This document shows, piece by piece, positions 1-8,734 of a stretch of 64,000 nt of DNA. A model generated the notes under the pieces. It saw only the letters and a list, made by a program, of their open reading frames with translations. It did not search any database and was not told where the DNA came from. Both the position numbers and the translations under genes were made by a program. The stretch is taken from NCBI RefSeq assembly GCF_009937995.1, contig NZ_AP021881.1, positions 3,224,001-3,288,000 on the forward strand. Direction: 5' to 3'. The number at the start of each line of letters is the position of its first letter. The first letter of the stretch is position 1. Origin of the DNA: Sulfuriferula nivalis. GTDB lineage: Bacteria > Pseudomonadota > Gammaproteobacteria > Burkholderiales > Sulfuriferulaceae.

Positions 1-1263
1 AATGGTAACGCGGTCATTTTCTACCTTGAAATTATAATCTGTACGCGGTGGCAATTTAGGATCAGGGGTTTTGCCACGTGCGGCTTCAAGTGCACCCGAA
101 AAATGCCAGAGCAGGGTGAGCTCGTCCTGATATGAATAGGCAGGGCAATCACCGATCAAGTTGGCGTGATTGAAATCCTGTTCCAGGCATTCATGGCGTA
201 AGTTGGCGACGATAGGCACGGTTTCGAGTTTGGTGTGCTGGCCGAGTACCTGATAGTCTGCGTCGATTTCTATATACATCGATAGCGCAGGCACTACGCG
301 ACCTTCACTCAGGGTGTAACCATTGACCACGTCCTCAGGCAGCATAGTGATTTTGCCGCCTGGATAATAGACTGTGGATAGGCGTTGTGCTGCGATTGTA
401 TCCATTGCCGAGTCAGGCAGTATGCCTAACGCAGGTGCGGCTATATGTACGCCGACTTGCCAATTGCCGTTTTCCATACGCTGCACAGAAAAAGCATCGT
501 CGATTTCGGTGGTGGAGGCATCATCTATGCTGAATGCAGCGACTTCGGCTACGGGGAGTTCAGGCATGGCAGGTGCGGATTCTACCTCTGTGAAACCAGT
601 GCCGCGCGGGAAATGCTCACGTAAAAATAGTTGCAGATGATAGTCGTGGCTGGAAGGAATGGCGCCACAGCGGTGTAGCAATTTAACTGGTGTCAGACAA
701 GTTAATTTGCATGCGGCATCTATGGCTTTCCACGCTATTTGATTTTTGTCCGGGGCGTAAAGTAGAGCGTCAATTTGATCGGATAATGCTTCTGGTAGCG
801 TGAAATTCGTTAGCTCTGTGACATAGGCTGCTAAGGTTTCGGCTTCACGTTGTCGTCGTTCGACGCCCGCTTTTGCAGCCGCTAGTGCTTCTGCGGGTGC
901 GGCTTTGTAACGACCGCGCCCTTTTTTGTAGAAATGCATGGGGGATTCATGCAGCCGCATTAATATGCCGGCGGATTCTATTGGGGTCGGCGTGTGTCCG
1001 AAATATTCAGTACCGAGTTCTATAAAACCAAACTCTTCCTGGCTGGCAACTTCCCATAAAAAATCGGCATCGGTGTCATCGCGTACTTGCTGAGCGGCTG
1101 ACATCATTTCAGTCGGCGTCGGTGTGGCGAAACGCATCATGACGTTTAATAATTTGACCTTAACCCGTTTGCCATGCTGGCTATCCACTTGCAGGGAGCT
1201 GTCGTTGTCAGTGACTATCGTACCAGCCTTAAAATGGCCGTCTTCTTCATAAAGTAAATGCAT
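1..1263 (-). CDS. RNB-domain exoribonuclease (RNase II/R family), 3' end beyond the window
   Basis: Reading leftward from an ATG at 1261-1263 the frame stays open to the window edge, giving about 421 codons of an incomplete protein. The catalytic RNB signature is visible near residue 250 (DDASTTEIDDAFS), carrying the acidic residues that bind Mg2+ in RNase II and RNase R. Enzymes of this family degrade RNA processively from the 3' end in the cytoplasm. The first 240 or so residues do not look like the usual cold-shock domains of RNase R, so this is a divergent member and I give no symbol. The start lies 15 bp after the yqiA-like gene, suggesting one transcript with yqiA and pbpG. The C-terminal S1 domain expected in the family would be off the window. 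Confidence 0.85.
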   Translation of the reverse strand, partial: MHLLYEEDGHFKAGTIVTDNDSSLQVDSQHGKRVKVKLLNVMMRFATPTPTEMMSAAQQVRDDTDADFLWEVASQEEFGFIELGTEYFGHTPTPIESAGILMRLHESPMHFYKKGRGRYKAAPAEALAAAKAGVERRQREAETLAAYVTELTNFTLPEALSDQIDALLYAPDKNQIAWKAIDAACKLTCLTPVKLLHRCGAIPSSHDYHLQLFLREHFPRGTGFTEVESAPAMPELPVAEVAAFSIDDASTTEIDDAFSVQRMENGNWQVGVHIAAPALGILPDSAMDTIAAQRLSTVYYPGGKITMLPEDVVNGYTLSEGRVVPALSMYIEIDADYQVLGQHTKLETVPIVANLRHECLEQDFNHANLIGDCPAYSYQDELTLLWHFSGALEAARGKTPDPKLPPRTDYNFKVENDRVTI

Positions 1264-1278
1264 GTAAATTGCGCGTCA

Positions 1279-1830
1279 TTAAAACGCGATGATAGTCGGA
1301 ATATGTTGCGGAAATGCTAAGAAATTATGATTGCCGCCCTCAACAATGATTTGGCGGCTGTTGTGATAATAGTTAACGGCATCACGATAATCCAGTACCG
1401 TGTCCCCCGTTTCGACCATCAACAAAATTTTCTCTGGATGTGATGTGGCAGGTAAATCTAGTGCCGCCAGCTCATCTATATGCTGTTGCGTAAATTGGTA
1501 AACTTCGCCGCTGCTATAGTTAGTTTGTTCGCCTATCTGACCCGCTAACAATATGTGCGCATGGACAGCAGGATTGATCAATACGGATTTGACACCAAAT
1601 TGCTCGGCCAGCCAGGTTGCATAAAACCCGCCCAGCGAGCTCCCTATCAGAGTCGCTAGCGGATGTTGCTTAATTAAATCAGTTAACAGGGCGATTGCAG
1701 CAGCTGGGCGGTGGGGCAGGTCAGGGCAGATGCAGCCATCTGGCTCGCCGTGTTCTGACATATATGCTTGCAACGTACGTGCTTTACCCGAGGCTGAGCC
1801 ACTATTGAAACCATGGACATAAATCAGCAT
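1279..1830 (-). CDS. yqiA: YqiA-like alpha/beta-hydrolase (UPF0227 esterase)
   Basis: The 183-residue protein opens with MLIYVHGFNS, the oxyanion-hole HGF of small esterases. It has a nucleophile elbow GSSLGG with Ser65 and a late EGGNHNF that supplies the His; an Asp in GDTVLDYRDA could complete the triad. Length and motifs fit the YqiA/UPF0227 family, cytoplasmic esterases on short acyl esters whose natural substrate is poorly defined. Its ATG overlaps the pbpG stop by one base (TAATG), so translation is probably coupled. No signal peptide is seen. Confidence 0.85.
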   Translation of the reverse strand: MLIYVHGFNSGSASGKARTLQAYMSEHGEPDGCICPDLPHRPAAAIALLTDLIKQHPLATLIGSSLGGFYATWLAEQFGVKSVLINPAVHAHILLAGQIGEQTNYSSGEVYQFTQQHIDELAALDLPATSHPEKILLMVETGDTVLDYRDAVNYYHNSRQIIVEGGNHNFLAFPQHIPTIIAF

Positions 1831-2780
1831 TAGTTCAAAGCCGTCCTGTCCATACGTAGCGCGATTTTGTCTGCAGGTTGTTGTTCTAACCAGGCTTTGA
1901 TATGTTTCGCATCATTAATACGGCCATAACGACCGCTGGCATCCAGCAGTACGATAATGACAGGTTTTTGAGCAATTTTGGCCTGCATGACCAGACAATG
2001 CCCAGCCTCGTTAATGAAGCCGGTTTTTGATAAGCCGATGTCCCATTCCTGATCACGCACTAATTGATTTGTGTTATGGAATGCGACACGCTGTTCGACA
2101 CTATGTGCCTTTTTATGATGTTTACGTCCGACCATTACCATTGCAGTTCGGGTGATTTCATACTGGCCTGTGGTGGTAATCTCATGAATTAATGGATATT
2201 TAACAGCAGCTTCTACCATTTTTGCCAGATCAGCGGCAGTTGATTGGTTATTGCTGGATAAACCCGTCGCGTCTTCAAACGAAGTGTGAGACATACCCAG
2301 GGACTTGGCTTTGCGATTCATCGCTTCAATAAATTTGGCATGCCCACCTGGGTAATTTTGGGATAGCGCTGAAGCTGCACGGTTCTCGGAAGCAATGAGT
2401 GCCAGGTGCATCAGTTCCCCTCGGCTCAGGCGTGTGCCCACGGCAATGCGCGAACTGGTGTGGCGTAGTTTGTCCACGTCTGCCTGAGTAATTTCCAGCG
2501 TTTCATTCATATCCAGATGCGCATCCAGCACCACCATTGCTGTCATCAGCTTGGAGATAGATGCGATAGGTGTTTCCATATCGATATTTTTTTGATAAAT
2601 AGGCAGGCCATCCTTTTGATCCAGCACGAGTACAGATAACGCGCTCAGTTGCGGTGCAGTTGGTGCAACCTCATATTCAGCAGAACGGAGTGGCGCTGAT
2701 TTGCCAGCAGCCTGGGCGTGACCCGCAAGTAGCATGCACATACTTACGAATATTACGGAGTGGCGAAAAATTGGTTTCAT
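1830..2780 (-). CDS. pbpG: D-alanyl-D-alanine endopeptidase, PBP7 type
   Basis: A 316-residue serine peptidase with a signal peptide (residues 1-24, cleaved near HAQA) and the three penicillin-binding motifs in order: SISK (74-77, nucleophile Ser74), SEN (131-133) and KTG (252-254). This S11 family contains DacA-type carboxypeptidases and PbpG-type endopeptidases. The lack of a C-terminal amphipathic anchor and the length of about 310 residues favour PbpG, which cuts D-Ala-meso-DAP cross-links in the periplasm during wall remodelling. It is the first gene of a leftward group with the YqiA-like esterase and the exoribonuclease. Confidence 0.9.
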   Translation of the reverse strand: MKPIFRHSVIFVSMCMLLAGHAQAAGKSAPLRSAEYEVAPTAPQLSALSVLVLDQKDGLPIYQKNIDMETPIASISKLMTAMVVLDAHLDMNETLEITQADVDKLRHTSSRIAVGTRLSRGELMHLALIASENRAASALSQNYPGGHAKFIEAMNRKAKSLGMSHTSFEDATGLSSNNQSTAADLAKMVEAAVKYPLIHEITTTGQYEITRTAMVMVGRKHHKKAHSVEQRVAFHNTNQLVRDQEWDIGLSKTGFINEAGHCLVMQAKIAQKPVIIVLLDASGRYGRINDAKHIKAWLEQQPADKIALRMDRTALN

Positions 2781-3002
2781 AGGGTTTTACCTCAATTGCT
2801 GTATCTGCCTCAAATATAGCAAAAAAATAACGACTTGGCGCAATTACTTAACGCAGATTTTAACTTAATTGTAAATCAGTGCTAACAGAACGACATAATA
2901 CCGTCTAAAATGACACCTTAGTGTCTGAATACTAATAATAACTATATATATTTTGATAACATAAGTCGTTTGTTACTTTGAATCAACTGTCTGGATAACA
3001 CT

Positions 3003-4634
3003 TTGAAAGAGCTTAGTTTATTTCTCACTACCATCGGCATTGTTGCAATGCTGCGTGCCTTGTTGTACGCGCGGGTATTGCTGAATGATGAGCGCACTCG
3101 TAATTTGGCGGGCTGGCGCCTGTTGTTCGGGTTGCTGTGGTTATTTATCCTGGGATTTGCTGGATATAGTCTGACCTTGTTTACGCGTTCAGCATCGATG
3201 ATTGATGCAGTGGTTTCCAGCATATTTTGCGGTGGTGGGCTGTTTACACTGGTTTCGTTGAATGTCAGTGTTAAAACTTTGCAATATGTGGGTGAAATCA
3301 CCCGCCGCGAACGTCATGGCTGGTTGCATGATAGCCTGACCAATTTACCCAATCGGCGTTTGCTAATGGAACGGATAGAGCATGCGATTGATAGTGCAAA
3401 TCTGACCAAACGACCTGTTGCCATCATGATGATGGATTTAAACCGTTTTAAAGATGTGAACGATACACTCGGACATCATTATGGTGATGAACTGTTAATT
3501 GCGCTTGCCCAGCGTTTGCGGCATATGACCAGTCTGTCGCGCATGGTTGCGCGTATGGGTGGGGACGAATTTGGTTTTGTGCTGGAAGGCTTTAGCAAAA
3601 AAGATGCTATGACCTTAGGTCGAGAGATACTTGCACTGGTTGATAAACCGTTTGTCATTGATGGGCATAAACTTAGCATAGGCGGAAGTATAGGCGTGAC
3701 CATGTATCCCGAGCATGGCGATATTGCCCAACAGCTATTGCAAAATGCCGATGTGGCTATGTATGCAGCCAAACGCAATGGCGGTGGCGTGACCATGTAT
3801 GCGGCGGGCATCAATGAAGCCAGTTTGAGCAATCTGAACTTGATTGCCATGCTTAAGCACCCCGATCTGCGAGATCAGCTCACGATTTGTTATCAACCCA
3901 AAGTCAATCTGCGCGATGGTACAGCGTGCGGGCTGGAGGCGTTGGTGCGCTGGAATCATCCTACGCTGGGTAATATTCCGCCGGACCAGTTTATCCCGAT
4001 TGCTGAGCGTGCAGGGGTCATGAAAGAGATTACTTTTGCTGTGTTACACAGCGTGTTAGCGCAGCTTGAAGAGTGGCATGCATTGGGGTTGCAGGTGAAA
4101 GTCGCGGTCAATCTGTCGATGCGCAATTTGAGCGACGAAGGCTTGCCTGATGACATTGCCAAGGCGCTTGCATCCTACAATATTCCGCCAGATTGCCTTA
4201 TCCTGGAAGTGACGGAGAGCAGCATGATGGTTAATCCAGAACTTGCCAATGCCACGCTTACCACCTTGAGCAAGCTCGGGGTGCAATGTTCAATTGACGA
4301 TTTTGGTACGGGGTTTTCCTCGCTGGCCTATCTTAAAAGCCTGCCTGCATCTGAAATTAAGATAGATAAATCGTTTGTCACTGATATGACGAATGATGAG
4401 AGTGATGCCATCATTGTTCACGCCACTATCGTGATGGCGCACAACATGGGATACCGCGTGGTAGCAGAGGGTGTGGAAAATGCGGAAATTCTGGAGTTGT
4501 TGCAAATTCTGGGCTGTGACATTGCCCAAGGATTTTATTTCAGTAAACCTATCGCCGCTGAGCATGTTGCGGAGTGGATAGTGTTGCATAACAAAAGTAG
4601 CCAGAATTTCGTGAGCCGGCGCTTAACTCCCTGA
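3003..4634 (+). CDS. Membrane-anchored GGDEF-EAL protein (cyclic-di-GMP turnover)
   Basis: A 543-residue protein with two or three hydrophobic segments in residues 5-90, followed by a GGDEF domain (intact GGDEF at 186-190) and an EAL domain (EAL at 312-314, later DDFGTGFSS). Both catalytic signatures are canonical, so it may make and degrade cyclic-di-GMP. There is no RxxD product-inhibition site just before GGDEF. The frame begins with TTG; the first internal ATG is at codon 16 and would cut into the first membrane segment, so TTG is kept with some doubt. The 222-bp space shared with divergent pbpG holds a small palindrome (GACAC/GTGTC, 2912-2925). Its 3' end overlaps rsuA by 12 bp on the opposite strand. 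Confidence 0.9.
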   Translation: MKELSLFLTTIGIVAMLRALLYARVLLNDERTRNLAGWRLLFGLLWLFILGFAGYSLTLFTRSASMIDAVVSSIFCGGGLFTLVSLNVSVKTLQYVGEITRRERHGWLHDSLTNLPNRRLLMERIEHAIDSANLTKRPVAIMMMDLNRFKDVNDTLGHHYGDELLIALAQRLRHMTSLSRMVARMGGDEFGFVLEGFSKKDAMTLGREILALVDKPFVIDGHKLSIGGSIGVTMYPEHGDIAQQLLQNADVAMYAAKRNGGGVTMYAAGINEASLSNLNLIAMLKHPDLRDQLTICYQPKVNLRDGTACGLEALVRWNHPTLGNIPPDQFIPIAERAGVMKEITFAVLHSVLAQLEEWHALGLQVKVAVNLSMRNLSDEGLPDDIAKALASYNIPPDCLILEVTESSMMVNPELANATLTTLSKLGVQCSIDDFGTGFSSLAYLKSLPASEIKIDKSFVTDMTNDESDAIIVHATIVMAHNMGYRVVAEGVENAEILELLQILGCDIAQGFYFSKPIAAEHVAEWIVLHNKSSQNFVSRRLTP

Positions 4635-5339
4635 CAAAAGCGCCATCTGCGTCTCGCTTAAATAACACCACGCTCCCATAGCCAGATTTAAATCTGCCAG
4701 CATTAAGCTACCTATTGCTACCCGTTGTAATGCATCGCAATGATTCCCTGCTGCTGCCAACATGCGTTTCACTTGATGATACTTACCCTGTTCCAGCACG
4801 ATTTCCAGTTGAAACTCACCGATCTGGCGACAGGTTGTGGCGGCTAATGGTGCGGGTTCGTCATGCAGCTTCACTCCGCCAAGTAGCATATTAACTAATT
4901 CAGTGGTGACCGGGCTGTGAGTGGTTGCGAGATAGAGCTTGGGCACATGGCGCTTGGGTGAAGACTGAGCATGTATGAATGCGCCATCATCCGATAGTAA
5001 TAACAACCCGGTGGTATCGTGATCCAGCCGGCCGACAGGTTGTACATCACGCCAGGAAAACTGCTCAGGCAATAGTGTCAGCACGCCGGGATGATGGCTG
5101 GGTTTGCGTGAGCATTCATAGTCGGCGGGTTTATTTAGCGCGATATAAACATGTTCACGATAAACCCACTCGGTATTAAACAAATGAAACGCCAGGTCAG
5201 TCGTGTCGATTTTAGATTTGGTGTCTGTAAAGGGCGTGCCCGCAATACTGACTGCGCCCTCCGCAACCAGTTGCTGACAGTACTTACGGGTACCAAAACC
5301 TTGGGATTGCAGGATACGATCTAATGTGAGTTTCTTCAT
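4623..5339 (-). CDS. rsuA: 16S rRNA pseudouridine-516 synthase
   Basis: 238 residues with an N-terminal S4-like RNA-binding domain (LDRILQSQGFGTRKYCQQL) and a pseudouridine synthase core. The catalytic aspartate lies in GRLDHDTTGLLLLSDDG, and ALNKPADYECS and GKYHQVKRMLAAAGNH follow RsuA closely. RsuA isomerises one uridine of 16S rRNA during small-subunit assembly. RluE is the main alternative; the S4 domain and overall alignment favour RsuA. It is transcribed convergently with the GGDEF-EAL gene and looks monocistronic. Confidence 0.9.
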   Translation of the reverse strand: MKKLTLDRILQSQGFGTRKYCQQLVAEGAVSIAGTPFTDTKSKIDTTDLAFHLFNTEWVYREHVYIALNKPADYECSRKPSHHPGVLTLLPEQFSWRDVQPVGRLDHDTTGLLLLSDDGAFIHAQSSPKRHVPKLYLATTHSPVTTELVNMLLGGVKLHDEPAPLAATTCRQIGEFQLEIVLEQGKYHQVKRMLAAAGNHCDALQRVAIGSLMLADLNLAMGAWCYLSETQMALLSGS

Positions 5340-5398
5340 GGCGACACTTTACCAGAATCACCATGAAGTTAACTAGCGGATGTAGTTACGCTATGTCA

Positions 5399-6139
5399 TC
5401 AGACTTTGATATAGGACCAGCCATCGTGCAGGCGGTGTACAATTTCTTCAGTGGCATTAGGCGTGATTTGTGTATTTGGGAGTAAATTCACCTTAACACC
5501 GGTTTTGCTTAAACGTTGTATGCTCTGATTGCAAGCAACGAATTTTACATTGGGGTGTTGTGCTTCCAGCTCGCTGATGCGTTGCGCATAGGGTGTTACG
5601 TCAGTACGCAACATACCCAGACCGGAATGGCTGGCAACAACCTCCACCTGTATTGGTTGTCCCAGTGCGGCCTGATGTTGGGTCAATGCATCTATATCAT
5701 CTAACAGGGCTTTGAATTTGGCAGGATCGGCCGAATCAATATGCATGAGCAGCTTATGTGTATCTTCAGTGACGCCTGCCAAACTGACCAACTGAAAATT
5801 GTTTGGTTGCGTTTTTGACTGATTTTGCGCAAATTGCAGATTGTTATCTGCTTGATGGAAATCGTGCATCATCCAGCCCAGACTCAATCCTAGCGCAAGC
5901 ATTACCCCTGCGGCTAACGATTTTGGTATGGTGAATTTTCGCACCCACTCACTATGCGTGGCTTCTGGCGGTTCGGCATAACCATGGCGTACCAGCTCTT
6001 TAACTGCGCGCAGATCGCAGACTTGATTGGCCAGTTCGGCATCAGCTTGTATCCGCGTAAACAGTTGGTCTTTTTCAGCGACATCCAACTCGTTATCAAT
6101 AAACGCGTTTAATTGTGCATTTGATATTTCGGTGTTCAT
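5399..6139 (-). CDS. Membrane anti-sigma-factor-like protein with periplasmic DsrE-like domain
   Basis: A 246-residue protein in three parts. Residues 1-55 resemble an anti-sigma N-terminus (NAQLNAFIDNELD) but lack a clear zinc-binding HxxxCxxC. One membrane helix spans about 74-92. Residues 115-246 form a DsrE/F-like domain that should be periplasmic. The last part aligns by eye with the exported protein at 6874-7326: both have V-x-F-x-x-C-N (Cys203 here) and end in G-aromatic-x-Y-x-K. The ATG overlaps the sigma stop (ATGA), the usual arrangement for a sigma/anti-sigma pair. I infer that the outer domain senses a signal, possibly a sulfur or redox species, and controls the sigma factor. The anti-sigma role rests on context and layout. 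Confidence 0.75.
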   Translation of the reverse strand: MNTEISNAQLNAFIDNELDVAEKDQLFTRIQADAELANQVCDLRAVKELVRHGYAEPPEATHSEWVRKFTIPKSLAAGVMLALGLSLGWMMHDFHQADNNLQFAQNQSKTQPNNFQLVSLAGVTEDTHKLLMHIDSADPAKFKALLDDIDALTQHQAALGQPIQVEVVASHSGLGMLRTDVTPYAQRISELEAQHPNVKFVACNQSIQRLSKTGVKVNLLPNTQITPNATEEIVHRLHDGWSYIKV

Positions 6140-6684
6140 TTCACTATCCTTAATGCGATGCCCTTACTTACGGGTGCCAAATCAATCAGGCTGTTCTGCA
6201 GTGTTTGCCTGCCCCTGCATAGCCGGCTCATGACAGTGCCAACGGGAATAGACAGGATGTCAGCAACCTGGTTGTAGCTAAATTCTTCCAGATCAACCAG
6301 TGTTAATACTTGGCGTTGGCCTATGGGTAACAAAGCCACAGCTGCCCGTACCTTGTCCACTACCTGATTGCGCGAATTAATGTGCTCTGGCGTTTCATCA
6401 TGCGCATAGAGGTAATCTTCCATGTCCTCTACGTCCTGAAAATCCTTTTGGCAGCGCAAACAGTCACGCCAGCAGTTATGCAAAATCTTGAATAACCAGC
6501 TATCCAGTTGTGCCACATCACGCAGCTGGTGCATACGTGCCAGTCCACGCGCTAACGCTTCCTGCACCAAATCATCTGCCATTGCGCGGTCATGCGACCA
6601 GGCATAGGCGACCCGATACAAACGATCGCGTCTTTCCTTGATCTGCGTGCCTATGCCCAATCCCAACAAATGCAATAAATTCAT
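6136..6684 (-). CDS. ECF-family RNA polymerase sigma factor
   Basis: A 182-residue sigma-70-family protein with region 2 (DDLVQEALARGLARM and SWLFKILHNCWRD) and region 4 (LPIGQRQVLTLVDLEEFSYNQVADIL, then VGTVMSRLCRGR helix-turn-helix). Regions 1 and 3 are absent, as in ECF sigma factors, which direct polymerase to special promoters under envelope or other stress. It overlaps the anti-sigma-like gene by 4 bp. An ECF-type promoter (GGAATA-N16-CGTCTT) sits 36 bp before its start, and the same promoter drives the opposite operon, so positive autoregulation is likely. The ECF subgroup cannot be assigned without a database. Confidence 0.92.
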   Translation of the reverse strand: MNLLHLLGLGIGTQIKERRDRLYRVAYAWSHDRAMADDLVQEALARGLARMHQLRDVAQLDSWLFKILHNCWRDCLRCQKDFQDVEDMEDYLYAHDETPEHINSRNQVVDKVRAAVALLPIGQRQVLTLVDLEEFSYNQVADILSIPVGTVMSRLCRGRQTLQNSLIDLAPVSKGIALRIVK

Positions 6685-6719
6685 TATTTAGCTGTCCTGA
6701 TTTTTTCATCCACCTTAGT

Positions 6720-6747
6720 AAGACGTTCGACCTGTGTAATTTATTCC
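6720..6747 (-). promoter_or_regulatory. ECF-type promoter of the sigma/anti-sigma operon
   Basis: On the minus strand GGAATA (6742-6747) is followed by exactly 16 bp and CGTCTT (6720-6725). This fits the general ECF pattern of a GGAA-type -35 and a CGTC-type -10. The expected start of transcription is near 6712, about 28 nt before the sigma ATG. Both hexamers and the spacing are identical to those of the divergent promoter. Confidence 0.7.
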
Positions 6748-6772
6748 ATGAAATATATATATTTTTTATGAC

Positions 6773-6800
6773 GGAATAATCATCGAGCGCCATGCGTCTT
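6773..6800 (+). promoter_or_regulatory. ECF-type promoter of the DsrE/porin operon
   Basis: On the plus strand GGAATA (6773-6778), a 16-bp spacer and CGTCTT (6795-6800) mirror the sigma-operon promoter exactly. The two GGAATAA boxes form an inverted repeat around an AT-rich core (6748-6772). Transcription would begin near 6807, leaving a leader of about 67 nt before the ATG at 6874. Confidence 0.7.
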
Positions 6801-6873
6801 TACTGTACGGATAACAATTACACCGTACTCGCATTTAACCTTTATTGATTTACCATGACTTAAGGAACAACAT

Positions 6874-7326
6874 ATGAACCAACGCGTCGTTAGATTATTG
6901 TCTGCCAGCCTTGCTGTTTTTAGTTTTATATTCACGCCATTGCTTCATGCCGCGGAAAATACCAAGAGTACTAACCCAATCAAAGTGGTGTATCACATAG
7001 ACGATACCACGCGTGCCAGCGCCTTACTTAAAAACGTGCAAAATAATTTAGAAGCTGTACCCGGCACTAAGATTACAGTCGTTGCGCATGGCAAAGGCAT
7101 CGATTTTATGTTGAATAATGCGCAAGATGCCAACGGCAATCCTTATAACGTCATGATGGAAACGCTGGCTCAACAAGGGGTGGAATTCAAAATTTGCAAC
7201 AATACCCTCAAAAGTCGTCATTTAACCGCTGCCGATGTCGCCTATCCTGTGACTATCGTCCCCGCAGGTATTGCTGAAATTGCCAGATTGCAGGCGCAAG
7301 AGGGCTATGTGTATGTGAAACCTTAA
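6874..7326 (+). CDS. Exported DsrE-like protein
   Basis: 150 residues with a signal peptide (cleavage near LLHAA, residue 27) and a single DsrE/F-like domain. Cys108 lies in VEFKICNN, where DsrE-type proteins often carry the sulfur-handling cysteine. Cytoplasmic relatives (DsrE, TusD) carry persulfide sulfur; the role of exported versions is not established. The domain is a paralogue of the C-terminal half of the anti-sigma-like protein at 5399-6139. A good ribosome site (AAGGAA) precedes the ATG. The porin gene starts 51 bp downstream, probably on the same transcript, under the ECF-type promoter at 6773. Confidence 0.85.
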   Translation: MNQRVVRLLSASLAVFSFIFTPLLHAAENTKSTNPIKVVYHIDDTTRASALLKNVQNNLEAVPGTKITVVAHGKGIDFMLNNAQDANGNPYNVMMETLAQQGVEFKICNNTLKSRHLTAADVAYPVTIVPAGIAEIARLQAQEGYVYVKP

Positions 7327-7377
7327 AGCTGTTGCTAACAATTTGACCATACATACCATAACCATATTAAGGGAATC

Positions 7378-8721
7378 ATGATGAAAAAAAACGTATTATT
7401 GCTCACACTTATTTCTGGCTTAGGCGTTGCTAATGCCAGCTACGCTGCAGACTGGATGTCGGTACAAGGTCTGGAGCCTGCCAATGCAGAAGCTTACAAA
7501 TTATGGGGGTTTATACAGCCTACTTATACCTATATTGAGGCCAAGCCTATTGCAGGTTTAGGCGGCACTATTGCTGGCTATAATGGACAACAACAAATTC
7601 CTAACTTAGTTGGTCCTGATCTGGAGCACACACAAAATATCCAGTTATTTCGTGCGCGACTAGGTGTGCGTGGTGTGTTGAAGGCCGTGGATGATCGTAT
7701 CAATTACTTCGTTTTGCTGGAAGCGGGACGTAACGGGATTACCCGTGACCAGAATGTGGTGCTGAGTGATGCGTCCATGACTTTCAGTTACATTCCTGGC
7801 ATGCATTTGCGTGCAGGTCTGTTCAAATTGCCTACGGGTGAAGAAGCGCTATCTCCGGTTCACGTTGATTATAATTACGTCAACTTCACCAACGTCACCG
7901 ATGGCATGTTGAATGAGCGCGATATGACACCGATTACTGGCACTGTACCTGCAGGGCTCGCTGGCGGTACTGTTCAAGGCAGCCTGAGTGGTTTCCGCGA
8001 TATTGGTATTGAGGCATTTAATACTTTCCGTCATAACAAATGGGAATTTGGTTATGCTGCGATGGTGTCTAATGGCAACAACATCAATTTCATCACTGAC
8101 AATAATCACGCCAAAGACTTTACTGGCAGATTACAGGTTTCCTATGTTTTCGGTGGCGCGGGCGCTGCTCGTGAAGATGTTAATGCTTTTATCTGGCATC
8201 AGGAAGGTAAGCGTACATTTGGTTCGACGGATTACAACCGCATGCGCGAAGGTCTGGGTTTCAAATATATGAAAGACAAAATACGTGTTTCCGGGGAAGC
8301 CATGCATGGTTCAGGCATGATCTATAATGGACCTAACCCACCGTTTAATGATATTCCTGGCGCGAATACACCGGCTCCGATAGACACTGTGGCGCTGCAG
8401 GATTACAACACCGCGGAAGGCTGGTATCTGGAAGGGGGTTATAAGTTCTTGCCACAGTGGAGAGCTAACCTTAAGTATGACGTATACAATCGTTTAACCA
8501 ACTCACAGCAAGCTGCTAACGAACGTGATTTCAAGACATGGACGATAGGTGGCGAGTATTTGATGAGTAAAAATACTCACTTTACCCTGACGTACGAAAT
8601 CCGTAAGAATAGTGTTGCTCATCCTGAAGCGATTGCTAATGCAACTAACCGTAACAACGCATTGCTGATTGCTGATGACTTGGGTAATCGGATTAGCTTG
8701 CAAATGACACACATTTTCTAA
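7378..8721 (+). CDS. Outer-membrane porin, OprO/OprP-like beta-barrel
   Basis: 447 residues with a signal peptide ending at SYAA (about residue 23) and a long run of alternating hydrophobic strands that finishes in phenylalanine (MTHIF), the C-terminal signature recognised by the BAM complex. Stretches such as FRARLGVRG, YFVLLEAGRNG and LRAGLFKLPTGEE recall the phosphate-selective porin family, but the solute cannot be read from sequence. A GGGAA ribosome site precedes two adjacent ATGs. It follows the exported DsrE-like gene and is followed by a strong hairpin, so the two form a short operon that the ECF sigma probably controls. Confidence 0.8.
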   Translation: MMKKNVLLLTLISGLGVANASYAADWMSVQGLEPANAEAYKLWGFIQPTYTYIEAKPIAGLGGTIAGYNGQQQIPNLVGPDLEHTQNIQLFRARLGVRGVLKAVDDRINYFVLLEAGRNGITRDQNVVLSDASMTFSYIPGMHLRAGLFKLPTGEEALSPVHVDYNYVNFTNVTDGMLNERDMTPITGTVPAGLAGGTVQGSLSGFRDIGIEAFNTFRHNKWEFGYAAMVSNGNNINFITDNNHAKDFTGRLQVSYVFGGAGAAREDVNAFIWHQEGKRTFGSTDYNRMREGLGFKYMKDKIRVSGEAMHGSGMIYNGPNPPFNDIPGANTPAPIDTVALQDYNTAEGWYLEGGYKFLPQWRANLKYDVYNRLTNSQQAANERDFKTWTIGGEYLMSKNTHFTLTYEIRKNSVAHPEAIANATNRNNALLIADDLGNRISLQMTHIF

Positions 8722-8734
8722 ATCTGCTACAAAT

